From positions 7,549,365 to 7,613,364 of the forward strand of contig NZ_CP091430.1 in NCBI RefSeq assembly GCF_024734895.1: DNA of 64,000 nt. Direction: 5' to 3'. The DNA is from Paenibacillus spongiae. GTDB taxonomy: Bacteria; Bacillota; Bacilli; Paenibacillales; Paenibacillaceae. The notes under the pieces are model-generated. The model had not been told where the DNA came from. It saw only the letters and a program-made list of their open reading frames with translations, and made no database searches. Shown here in pieces: positions 1-6,372 of the stretch. Positions within the stretch are counted from its first letter, which is position 1; the number at the start of each line of letters is the position of its first letter. Made by a program: the position numbers and the translations under genes.

Positions 1-2
1 TT

Positions 3-203
3 ATTGCTACTACCTTGCATATCGGGAGTTATGACTATATCGGATACGCGCATATGGCTCTTGAAGAATGGATAGAACGCAACGGCTATTTCTTGAATGG
101 GTCGCCTTATGAAACCTACTTGAAAGGTTCAGAATGTGACTGCCCTGTGGAGGAGTATGTGACACAAGTCTGTTTTCCCATCATCAACGAAGCTAGACAA
201 TAA
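3..203 (+). CDS. GyrI-like / effector-binding domain protein, C-terminal part (cut by window edge)
   Basis: The reading frame is open from the first bases of the window, so the start lies upstream. The visible 66 or so residues match the end of a GyrI-like (AraC effector-binding) domain: GSYDYIGYAHMALEEWI, then NGY, then a SPYETYL motif like the family's GPPYEvYl, and a final VCFPI strand. Such domains bind small hydrophobic or cationic ligands, either alone or fused to a MerR/AraC DNA-binding domain. Whether a DNA-binding domain precedes it cannot be seen. The internal TTG at 15 lies inside the domain and is unlikely to be the true start. The gene is AT-rich compared with the core genes to the right. 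Confidence 0.7.
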   Translation: MATTLHIGSYDYIGYAHMALEEWIERNGYFLNGSPYETYLKGSECDCPVEEYVTQVCFPIINEARQ

Positions 204-278
204 TTGCTTGACCTTGACACGATGTCAAAGCTTATTCTACTTCAAGAGAAAGCGATTAGAGCATAAGGAGATTGGGAC

Positions 279-1418
279 ATGAATAAGATGATTGTAGTAT
301 GTACGGGGGTTTTACTAACAGCGGGGATCTTATTAGGGTGTACGCAAAGTAAAGCTGATGAAGGACAAAGCATGGAAAAACAAAACGTAGGCAAATACAC
401 AATGCCTGATGAAAGTAGCAAACATGAAGGTACTTGGTTGCAATGGCCCCATAACTTTACCTATGGTAGCGGCTATAAAGAAAAGCTTGAATCTATTTGG
501 ATAGAAATGGCAAGCGCATTAAGCGAAGGGGAAAATGTTCATATTATCGCATACGATGAACACGATAAGAACGATATTTATGATCTTCTTTATGACGAGG
601 GATTAAATATGGATAGAATCGACTTCTATATTATTCCTACTGACGATGTATGGGCAAGAGATACAGCACCGATTTTTGTATACGACAAAAACAACAATAT
701 TAAAATCATGGACTGGGGCTTTAATGGGTGGGGCAAGAAAACCCCGTATAAAAAAGATGCCTTGATTGCGAACAAACTAAGCAACCAGTTGGGTATGGAA
801 AGAATTAATCTAAATAATGTAGTACTTGAAGGCGGCGCATTTGAATTAGATGGTAATGGTACATTTTTATCGACACGCAGTGCGGTTACGAATAAGAATA
901 GAAATCCTAAATTATCAGAAGCAGAAATTGAGGAAGTTATAGAAGAAAATCTTGGTGCTACGAATTTTATTTGGTTAGATGGTGTGCCCGGTCTGGATAT
1001 TACAGATTTCCATATTGATGGTTTTGCTAAATTTCATGACAAGTCTACAATGATTACAATGAAAGAAGAGGATTTGGAAGAATGGGGTGCCTCAAATAAG
1101 GATATTAACACATTAATGAACGCTAAGAATGCCTTTGACAAGCCTTATCAGTATGTGTATTTACCAATTACCAAAAACTATGTAGTGCTAGATAACGGAA
1201 AGAACTTGGGGTACAAAGGTTCATATATCAATTATTACGTTGGAAATACCGCTGTATTAGTTCCAAATTATAATGATCCTAATGACAAATTAGCAAACGA
1301 TACCATCCAGAAACTATACCCTGACCGTAAGGTTATTGGAATTGACGTGAGAGAACTTTATAAAGATGGCGGTATGATTCATTGTGTTACACAACAACAA
1401 CCCGTCGACTTAAAGTGA
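279..1418 (+). CDS. Agmatine deiminase / peptidylarginine deiminase family lipoprotein
   Basis: Start chosen at the ATG after an AAGGAG site. The protein has 379 residues. Residues 1-21 form a lipoprotein signal ending in the lipobox LLGC, so the mature enzyme should be lipid-anchored outside the membrane. The rest is a PAD_porph/agmatine deiminase fold. The first substrate-binding motif DDVWARDTAPIF is near residue 125, EGGAFELDGNGT near 187, a histidine in DITDFHIDGF near 240, and the catalytic cysteine in GGMIHCVTQQQP near the C-terminus. The family hydrolyses a guanidino group (agmatine to N-carbamoylputrescine, or peptidyl-arginine to citrulline). All catalytic motifs look intact. Cytosolic agmatine deiminases lack a signal peptide, so extracellular agmatine or arginine-peptide substrates are plausible. 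Base composition is AT-rich, consistent with acquired DNA. Confidence 0.85.
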   Translation: MNKMIVVCTGVLLTAGILLGCTQSKADEGQSMEKQNVGKYTMPDESSKHEGTWLQWPHNFTYGSGYKEKLESIWIEMASALSEGENVHIIAYDEHDKNDIYDLLYDEGLNMDRIDFYIIPTDDVWARDTAPIFVYDKNNNIKIMDWGFNGWGKKTPYKKDALIANKLSNQLGMERINLNNVVLEGGAFELDGNGTFLSTRSAVTNKNRNPKLSEAEIEEVIEENLGATNFIWLDGVPGLDITDFHIDGFAKFHDKSTMITMKEEDLEEWGASNKDINTLMNAKNAFDKPYQYVYLPITKNYVVLDNGKNLGYKGSYINYYVGNTAVLVPNYNDPNDKLANDTIQKLYPDRKVIGIDVRELYKDGGMIHCVTQQQPVDLK

Positions 1419-1846
1419 TCGCGATTGTTTCAGCTGATTTCTAATATTTGAAAACGAAGCTGCCGCGGCATGCTCCTTCGTTGATGTTCTTATTGGATTT
1501 TTATTTTCATCATCTGCACGACAGGCTGACGATTCGGTGCCAAGGCACTTCGAAAAGTCGGCTTTTTTATTGATTGGCCTTGTAGAGTTGACCGGCACGT
1601 TATCATAATCCCCAAATCTCATCTCGTCAAGAGATAATGTGCGAATGAGCGACATAGCGGGGGATCCCCCCTTATGCTTTCGGAATAGGAATGAATTTGC
1701 AAGTATGAAGAGCGATATCGCTTTTTCCAATTCATCCGGTTTCACGTAAAATATTCTTCAGGTCGATGGGGAGATAAGGGATGTACACGCAAAGGACAGG
1801 ACGCAATGAATTCAAGGCCATTACTAAAGACAGAAGGAGAAGCTGT
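1419..1846. other. Gap with no gene; holds a repeat and a palindrome
   Basis: No convincing coding sequence is seen over about 430 bases. The stretch contains the first copy of a roughly 47-bp direct repeat (1512-1560) and the perfect palindrome GGGGGATCCCCC at 1659-1670. A minus-strand open frame of 111 codons crosses it but lacks a ribosome site and resembles nothing I know. It may be remnant DNA between mobile units. Confidence 0.4.
1512..1560 (+). repeat. Direct repeat, copy 1
   Basis: This stretch begins ATCTGCACGACAGGCTGACG and matches 2085-2133 at about nine positions in ten. Both copies are in the same orientation, and together they bracket the 79-aa gene. Function unknown. Confidence 0.8.
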
Positions 1847-2086
1847 ATGAACAGAGTGGACAAAATCAGATTTATGCTCCTTTACGGTGAAGCGCCTGAG
1901 GCACAATGTTACGGGTACATGGAGTTGGATCGGGATGGCCATATGATCGCGCTCTACAATAGGTATGGCGAGCAAATAGACATGTACGGTGGTCATGAAT
2001 TTGTCAGGGTACGGACGCTTGGCAAATTCGATGACGAAGATCGCGATCATTTTTATTCCTTGTTAGAAAGTGATGGCGTAGGATAA
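1847..2086 (+). CDS. Hypothetical 79-aa protein
   Basis: The start at 1847 is set by an AGAAGGAGA ribosome site seven bases upstream; an earlier in-frame ATG at 1781 has none. The product is small, soluble and acidic, without a signal peptide or membrane segment. Visible stretches include MELDRDGHMIALYNRYGEQI, which reads like a beta-hairpin sheet, and a charged tail GKFDDEDRDHF. I do not recognise the family. The gene lies between the two copies of a 47-bp direct repeat and just left of the leftmost rlmH-like attachment repeat. It is therefore in a mobile context, and it may belong to the unit that continues beyond the window start. Confidence 0.55.
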   Translation: MNRVDKIRFMLLYGEAPEAQCYGYMELDRDGHMIALYNRYGEQIDMYGGHEFVRVRTLGKFDDEDRDHFYSLLESDGVG

Positions 2087-2133
2087 TCTGCACGACAGGC
2101 TGGCGATTCGGTATCAAGGCGCTACGAAAGTCT
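2085..2133 (+). repeat. Direct repeat, copy 2
   Basis: Second copy of the 1512-1560 repeat, starting AATCTGCACGACAGGCTGGC. It begins at the stop codon of the 79-aa gene. The copies differ by a few substitutions, mainly transitions, and one indel. Confidence 0.8.
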
Positions 2134-2151
2134 CCACCACGCCCGCAATTA

Positions 2152-2210
2152 TCGATTTCGCCCAACTTATGGTGCGGTTCAGCATAACGGGGCTATCGGC
2201 GGAAAATGAA
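2152..2210 (-). repeat. rlmH-end-like attachment repeat, site A
   Basis: Read on the minus strand, 2165-2180 is GAACCGCACCATAAGT, matching the rlmH 3' end GAGCCGTACCATAAGT. It is preceded by TTATGCT and by CGCCGATAGCCCCG, which site B shares almost exactly (CGCCGATAAACCCG), and followed by TGGGCGAAA, like the bases after the rlmH stop. It translates as E-P-H-H-K. Interpreted as an SCC-type att remnant and the most diverged of the set. Confidence 0.65.
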
Positions 2211-2240
2211 AGAGGAGCTGGCATAACCAGCTCCTCTTTC
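2208..2240. terminator. Perfect 14-bp hairpin, likely bidirectional terminator
   Basis: GAAAGAGGAGCTGG and its exact complement are separated by the 5-base loop CATAA. On the minus strand the stem is followed by ATTTTCC. It directly adjoins att-like site A and lies downstream of the minus-strand gene at 2377. Confidence 0.6.
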
Positions 2241-2376
2241 AGTCTAGGATACACCGATCGAAGATCAATTCCACGATCCATGTTCCATTTGTCGTAAAAC
2301 ACCTCAATGGCCTGCATAACGATACAGACTTGTCGGCTGGTTAATCGCTTGGCTTGCGGTGCAAGAAAACAGAACT

Positions 2377-2841
2377 TTAATATTGTCCTTTAATTACAAA
2401 AAACGAACCCCGAATTGTTCCCGCCAGTTTAGACTTCTGCCTAGCAAACTTAAACTTCCCTTCTAACTCCTTGGGTACCTCCATCCCCTCAGAAAGCTTA
2501 AAACCAACGGCCCGCTTCTTAGGGCCATCAACCGTATACATGACATTAAGCCCAAGACCGTCTTCATAAAAGACGTAGGTAAATTGGATATTTTCCACTT
2601 GAAAACGCGATGTTTCTAAAGGTTTGGCCGCAAACTCAATATCACGTTCTTCTTTCAAAATTCGGTTCACGTAATCAAGGCTCTCCTGACTTTCACTAGC
2701 GGGTACTACCGTAAATTCATGTTTGTATTTGTTCATAAAGTAACGGGCTTCATTAGCACGCAGACCAGCCAGCGCTTCTGCTACAGGCGAAGACTCTAAA
2801 CCAACCGTGGACACATGTTTAAAATCAACGATATACGACAT
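2377..2841 (-). CDS. Hypothetical protein, paralogue of the 11722 gene
   Basis: About 154 residues, starting at the ATG of MSYIVDFK; the ATG two codons upstream sits inside the ribosome site. It is roughly 85-90 percent identical by eye to the product at 11722-12189, sharing STVGLESSPV, ALAG-RANEARYFMNKYKHE and the C-terminal KLAGTIRGSFFVIKG. There is no signal peptide or membrane segment. I do not recognise a named family. Both copies lie downstream of a GyrI-like gene: intact at 12211, and a decayed stub here (2862-2960). The pair therefore looks like a conserved two-gene module that was duplicated. A role linked to ligand sensing is only an inference from that pairing. Confidence 0.7.
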   Translation of the reverse strand: MSYIVDFKHVSTVGLESSPVAEALAGLRANEARYFMNKYKHEFTVVPASESQESLDYVNRILKEERDIEFAAKPLETSRFQVENIQFTYVFYEDGLGLNVMYTVDGPKKRAVGFKLSEGMEVPKELEGKFKFARQKSKLAGTIRGSFFVIKGQY

Positions 2842-2861
2842 TTCCATCCCTCGTTCCTCTC

Positions 2862-2960
2862 TTTATCCCCTAACAACAGGAATCCACTTTTACCAGAAAC
2901 CAAGCCATTCTTCAGGTTTGTTTCTTTTGACGATACAAAATTGGGCCAAATGCTTTGATT
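2862..2960 (-). pseudogene. Decayed 3' end of a GyrI-like gene
   Basis: Upstream of the 2377 gene, the minus strand reads GTGGATTCCTGTTGTTAGG. This closely matches the end of the intact GyrI-like genes (GTGGATTCCGGTTGTGAAG, coding W-I-P-V-V-K). Similarity continues for some tens of bases through NGLVSGK, compared with DGFVYGE, with at least one frameshift. The rest of the gene is missing. The position relative to the paralogue is the same as at 12195-12260. Confidence 0.5.
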
Positions 2961-3119
2961 AGCGGATTTGTTGGTTTGATAAATAGTGTTCACATAGACT
3001 GGTATCAACAAACGCCTTTTAAAATATATAAAAAGTATACGACGTTGTTGCGTCAAAACCCTTCATTTCAACGAATTGAAAACATCAGCCAAGGGCAGGT
3101 AGGATAAGGAGGTTCATGG

Positions 3120-3818
3120 ATGTTGAGGAAGAGTACAAATTCAGGCAGAAGGTCTGCAGTAATTACCGGGGTGTTACTATTAGCCGGGCTGGTTACAGGT
3201 ATATTGAGTGTTGTTCCTGTTATAGATGGAGCAGACTACCTTGTTAAGGCTTCTACAAATGAAAATCAGGTACTAATAGGAGCGTTTTTTCAGCTGCTAA
3301 TGGTTGCTGCATATGTTGGTATTCCTATTTTGATGTATCCGATTTTAAGTGAGCATAATAAAGGTTTAGCTCTTGGATCTGTTGCTTTCGGCATCATTGC
3401 GGGTGTTTTCATTATTATTGGTGTAATCATTCTTCTGCTGCTATTGACATTAAGCCACGAATTTGCAAAAGTTGGAGCTCTGAATGGTTCGTATTTTCAG
3501 ACCTTGGGTGGATTGTTACGGGAAGGACGTGATTTGGTGAACCATGTGGCCACGACACTGGCATTTGTTTTGGCTATGTTCTTGTTTAACTGCATATTTT
3601 ACCGAACAAAATGTGTTCCACGCTGGTTGTCCATTTCGGGTCTTATTGGGTCTGCATTGTCCATATTGGCAAGCTTATTATTTATGATTCGCTTCATCGG
3701 TCTGGATGCAGCCTACATGATGTTGAACATTCCAATTGCCTCTCAACAATTGGTTTTGGCTATATGGCTAATCCTGAAAGGTTTCAACCGGGAGGAACCG
3801 GATTCTGTAGCCAATTAA
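3120..3818 (+). CDS. DUF4386 family membrane protein
   Basis: 232 residues. Start ATG follows a strong AAGGAGG site. Six hydrophobic segments are visible, at roughly residues 12-33, 52-75, 83-112, 143-162, 170-190 and 200-218. The central loop NGSYFQTLGGLLREGRD and the overall layout match DUF4386 proteins, a family of integral membrane proteins with no established biochemical role that is common in Bacillales and Actinobacteria. It is transcribed opposite to its neighbours and ends at a hairpin followed by TTTT (3826-3870). It sits inside the accessory region between att-like sites E and A. No sign of truncation. Confidence 0.75.
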   Translation: MLRKSTNSGRRSAVITGVLLLAGLVTGILSVVPVIDGADYLVKASTNENQVLIGAFFQLLMVAAYVGIPILMYPILSEHNKGLALGSVAFGIIAGVFIIIGVIILLLLLTLSHEFAKVGALNGSYFQTLGGLLREGRDLVNHVATTLAFVLAMFLFNCIFYRTKCVPRWLSISGLIGSALSILASLLFMIRFIGLDAAYMMLNIPIASQQLVLAIWLILKGFNREEPDSVAN

Positions 3819-3825
3819 GAACATG

Positions 3826-3870
3826 ATTGCCGATCATGCTCGTATGCGCCAGCTCGATTCGGCAATTTTG
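3826..3870 (+). terminator. Terminator after the DUF4386 gene
   Basis: ATTGCCGA at 3826-3833 pairs with TCGGCAAT at 3859-3866, followed by TTTT. The loop is long (about 25 bases), so its strength is uncertain. Confidence 0.5.
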
Positions 3871-3914
3871 AACGATGGATAGTCAATCAGCGGAACTTCC
3901 TCATGAACGGCGAA

Positions 3915-3944
3915 GGGACTTTTTCTCTCCGCAAGTAAAAGTCC
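3915..3944. terminator. Hairpin between convergent genes
   Basis: GGGACTTTT pairs with AAAAGTCCC around a 12-base loop. It lies between the convergent ends of the DUF4386 and methyltransferase genes. There is no clear U-tract outside the stem. Confidence 0.35.
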
Positions 3945-3995
3945 CCCTCTAGGTATCGCATCGTTCGGTTACCCCAAGCACGCAGCATTAGAAGC

Positions 3996-4598
3996 TTACT
4001 TTCGAGAATCAAGAACAAACAAAGATGCATCATGTCCCATGAATATTTTACTTCCCGTGTAAAAAGTTTTGGATTGAATATCCCTATACCCTATTTTTGT
4101 CATCATGCCGGATAGTTCGGCTTGATTAAATCCGTTATGAACGATATCCGAGACTACTTTTTCATTCTTATCAAAATCAACGATCAGCAAATGTCCTCCT
4201 TCATTCAGAACATCGAATAATCTGGATAAAACAAATTCGGCGTCATGAATATGAAGCAGCACCTGAGCCATAAAAATATAGTCGGCATGTAAATCCGACA
4301 GCCCTTCCTTTTCAAAATCAAAGCATAAGGTATCTGCATTCTGAATATTGAAATCAGAAATTTTTTGCTTGATTTGGTCAATCATGTTTTGTGATGTGTC
4401 CAGAAAAAGCATCGAGTTGAATTCATTTAACAAATTGATTCCGACAAGGCCGGTTCCGCACCCAAAATCAATTGCATTCTTGCTATTAGCGTCAACTAAA
4501 TACTCCCGAATGACATCTGAGGATACCTTTGCAATTTGAATTCTTTCAGGCGTGTCATATATATTGGCTATCATTTCAAATTTATCTGTATTTCCCAT
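3996..4598 (-). CDS. Class I SAM-dependent methyltransferase
   Basis: 200 residues. Motif I, AIDFGCGTGLVG, is near residue 42, followed by an acidic residue in LFLDTSQNM that should bind the SAM ribose. A motif ADYIFMAQVLLHIHD lies near 105 and NEGGHLLIVDFD near 132. These are typical of UbiE/Methyltransf_11-type enzymes. The acceptor cannot be deduced. The ribosome site AGGAGAG precedes the ATG, and the att-like repeat E lies only about 25 bases upstream of the start. Any promoter would therefore have to be inside or beyond that repeat, or the gene is read through from the BtrH-like operon. Confidence 0.8.
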   Translation of the reverse strand: MGNTDKFEMIANIYDTPERIQIAKVSSDVIREYLVDANSKNAIDFGCGTGLVGINLLNEFNSMLFLDTSQNMIDQIKQKISDFNIQNADTLCFDFEKEGLSDLHADYIFMAQVLLHIHDAEFVLSRLFDVLNEGGHLLIVDFDKNEKVVSDIVHNGFNQAELSGMMTKIGYRDIQSKTFYTGSKIFMGHDASLFVLDSRK

Positions 4599-4609
4599 TC
4601 GGATCTCTC

Positions 4610-4646
4610 CTATTTGCGTTATTTACGATACGGTTCAGCGAAATGA
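4610..4646 (-). repeat. rlmH-end-like attachment repeat, site E
   Basis: On the minus strand, 4621-4636 reads GAACCGTATCGTAAAT, preceded by GCT as in sites A, B and C and followed by AACGCAAAT. It translates as E-P-Y-R-K-stop. The TGA stop of the upstream BtrH-like gene overlaps its left edge. It is weaker than sites B and C because the outer inverted arms are poorly kept. Confidence 0.5.
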
Positions 4647-5624
4647 CAATAATAATTCCATGGCTGCGCGTTCTTTATCCGCGATCTCGAGCAATAGCTT
4701 GGAAACCTGGTTAAGCTCCCGATGGTTTCCCGTTCTTCCCGCTTGGTCGATCAAAGAAGAAACGCTGACCCACATGGGAGCAATTTCCGCAAACCGCAAG
4801 TAGGCCTGTTCGACTTTTGGATCTCCAATCAGATCCCTGCACTCCTTTAGGAAATCTCGATATAGATTTCGAAACAAAGCGCCGCCGGTTCCCGCTCTTT
4901 CCATTAGCAGCGCAGTCAAGCATAGATCTTGTTCAACATTTTTGCTGCGAGAAGGCCACTTCAGAATTTCGCCGCTCATCTTTATAATGCCTTTATTCCC
5001 TATATTTCGAATGGGCGGATTCAAGTAGTCGTGTGCATTCTTGGTTAAGGACGATCGAATGGCGGGTACAAGCGGCGGAAGGGTGCCGGTCGGTTCGATC
5101 GTAAAGGAACGGTTCCTGGAGCTCATGGGCCCCTTCGCGCTTCTAGCCATGGCCAAAGCAGTTAAACGCGTCGTGACAAGTCCACCCTGTTGTCTTGTAT
5201 CCGCCATGTATGCATACTCGTCATCCATGCCATATATCGCCGCATAGTGGGCGGCAAAGTGTACTTTGTTCGTGAAATAATCCAAATAATACGAGTCCAA
5301 TTTAAGCCCCACCGGGGTTCCGCGTTCTATGAGGCTCCGTACGTTCTGCCACGCTTTTTCAACGGACGAGGTTTCTTGCGCCTTAATGGTTAAGTTGAGC
5401 CGGGATGCTATGCAAGCAGCCAATTCATCCGGTTTCACCCTTCCCCCAATATAGGGAAAGTCCATCGCCTTAGAATCCCAATAAATGAATCCCAGCCCTT
5501 GCCCGAGTCCGAATAACATCGGCTCCGATAGCCGGACTCCCGCAAATTGAAGCAAGTTGCCCATCGTTGTCGTCTCGCAATGATCTCCTTGAAAGGGAAC
5601 GAAGCCTTCAATGATTTTAGACAT
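4635..5624 (-). CDS. BtrH N-terminal domain (DUF4872-type) protein
   Basis: 329 residues. The N-terminus has the BtrH_N pattern: a cysteine in GDHCETTTMGNLL near residue 17, a histidine in VHFAAHYAAIYGMD near 125, and an aspartate in ADTRQQGG near 142, the arrangement of a papain-like Cys-His-Asp triad. BtrH of butirosin biosynthesis transfers an acyl side chain; other members process or transfer acyl or amino groups in specialised metabolism. The C-terminal half is helical and matches the DUF4872 type. The start overlaps the stop of the PadR gene by 8 bases (ATGTCTAA), so the two are translationally coupled. The stop codon sits within att-like repeat E. The substrate is unknown. Confidence 0.75.
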   Translation of the reverse strand: MSKIIEGFVPFQGDHCETTTMGNLLQFAGVRLSEPMLFGLGQGLGFIYWDSKAMDFPYIGGRVKPDELAACIASRLNLTIKAQETSSVEKAWQNVRSLIERGTPVGLKLDSYYLDYFTNKVHFAAHYAAIYGMDDEYAYMADTRQQGGLVTTRLTALAMARSAKGPMSSRNRSFTIEPTGTLPPLVPAIRSSLTKNAHDYLNPPIRNIGNKGIIKMSGEILKWPSRSKNVEQDLCLTALLMERAGTGGALFRNLYRDFLKECRDLIGDPKVEQAYLRFAEIAPMWVSVSSLIDQAGRTGNHRELNQVSKLLLEIADKERAAMELLLSFR

Positions 5625-6180
5625 GCTCCGTCATCTCCTCCAACAATTCGTTGATTAATTTGGCGACGTACGCTTGCTCACTCTCGATAAGATTCATCGG
5701 ATGGAGGAAAAGCGCTCTTACGTACAGCGGCAATCGAACGCCGCCCTGCGATTCGTACTTCCGTCTTATAGTTGTCAACGCCTCCTCAAGAAAATCCAAC
5801 CGCCTTCGCAAAGCTTCAATGGCTTCGGCCTTCTCGACAAAAGGCAGTGCGGCAAGCCCGAGATCGAATCGGTTATCGCGCTCTCGGGAAAAAGATAGGC
5901 TGGCGATGATTTCATTTCTCAGCATTATCATGCCTGCCTCCTGCATGGCAAATCGGATCGGCATAGGTCCCTTGCCGGATTTCCCGCCGGAATCCTCGGA
6001 CTTGATCAATCCCTTATCGTTCAATTTCTTCAGTCCTGCGTAAATCGAAGTCGTGCCAATATTCGCCCATTCCCGATAGCCGCGCTGATCGATTAATTTA
6101 TTGATGTCGTAACCCGACGCTTGATTACATTCCGCAATCATGTGCAGCAGCATAAATTCCACATTCGAAAGTTGATTCAT
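5617..6180 (-). CDS. PadR family transcriptional regulator
   Basis: 187 residues. The N-terminal winged helix (VEFMLLHMIAECNQASGYDINKLI, then SIYAGLKKLNDKGLI) is characteristic of PadR. A C-terminal helical part (residues 90-180) provides the dimer coiled coil, as in the longer Vir-type members. These proteins repress nearby genes and are relieved by small ligands. It is the first gene of an operon with the BtrH-like gene. An inverted repeat ATATTTCA/TGAAATAT lies just upstream at 6201-6236 and is a plausible autoregulatory operator. The likely target is the operon itself. Confidence 0.85.
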   Translation of the reverse strand: MNQLSNVEFMLLHMIAECNQASGYDINKLIDQRGYREWANIGTTSIYAGLKKLNDKGLIKSEDSGGKSGKGPMPIRFAMQEAGMIMLRNEIIASLSFSRERDNRFDLGLAALPFVEKAEAIEALRRRLDFLEEALTTIRRKYESQGGVRLPLYVRALFLHPMNLIESEQAYVAKLINELLEEMTEHV

Positions 6181-6200
6181 AGAGAGACCCCTCGTACAAT

Positions 6201-6236
6201 ATATTTCATATACGTAATATAACAGTAGTGAAATAT
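6201..6236 (-). promoter_or_regulatory. Putative PadR operator/promoter
   Basis: ATATTTCA (6201-6208) and TGAAATAT (6229-6236) form a perfect inverted repeat with a 20-base AT-rich spacer containing TATACGTAATATA. It lies 21-56 bases upstream of the PadR start, where an autorepressor would bind. Confidence 0.5.
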
Positions 6237-6288
6237 AAGGTCAAGTTCATGATGGCAAGCCTTTAGCCTCTGCGCCGAAGACGCAGAA

Positions 6289-6331
6289 GGAGACTGTGAC
6301 AGCAACCATCCGGCAATCTGTCACAGCCTCC
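6289..6331. terminator. Terminator-like hairpin downstream of the permease gene
   Basis: GGAGACTGTGACAG pairs with CTGTCACAGCCTCC across a 15-base loop, with one mismatch. It lies just past the 3' end of the minus-strand ABC operon. The U-tract is weak. Confidence 0.5.
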
Positions 6332-6372
6332 ATTACGACGCGGCCTCTCCGCTCCTCTTGAGGAGGTGGCGT

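Noticed and set aside
1659..1670. GGGGGATCCCCC palindrome as a terminator or element end
   Set aside because: No loop large enough for an RNA hairpin of use, no T-run, and no matching partner elsewhere in the window.
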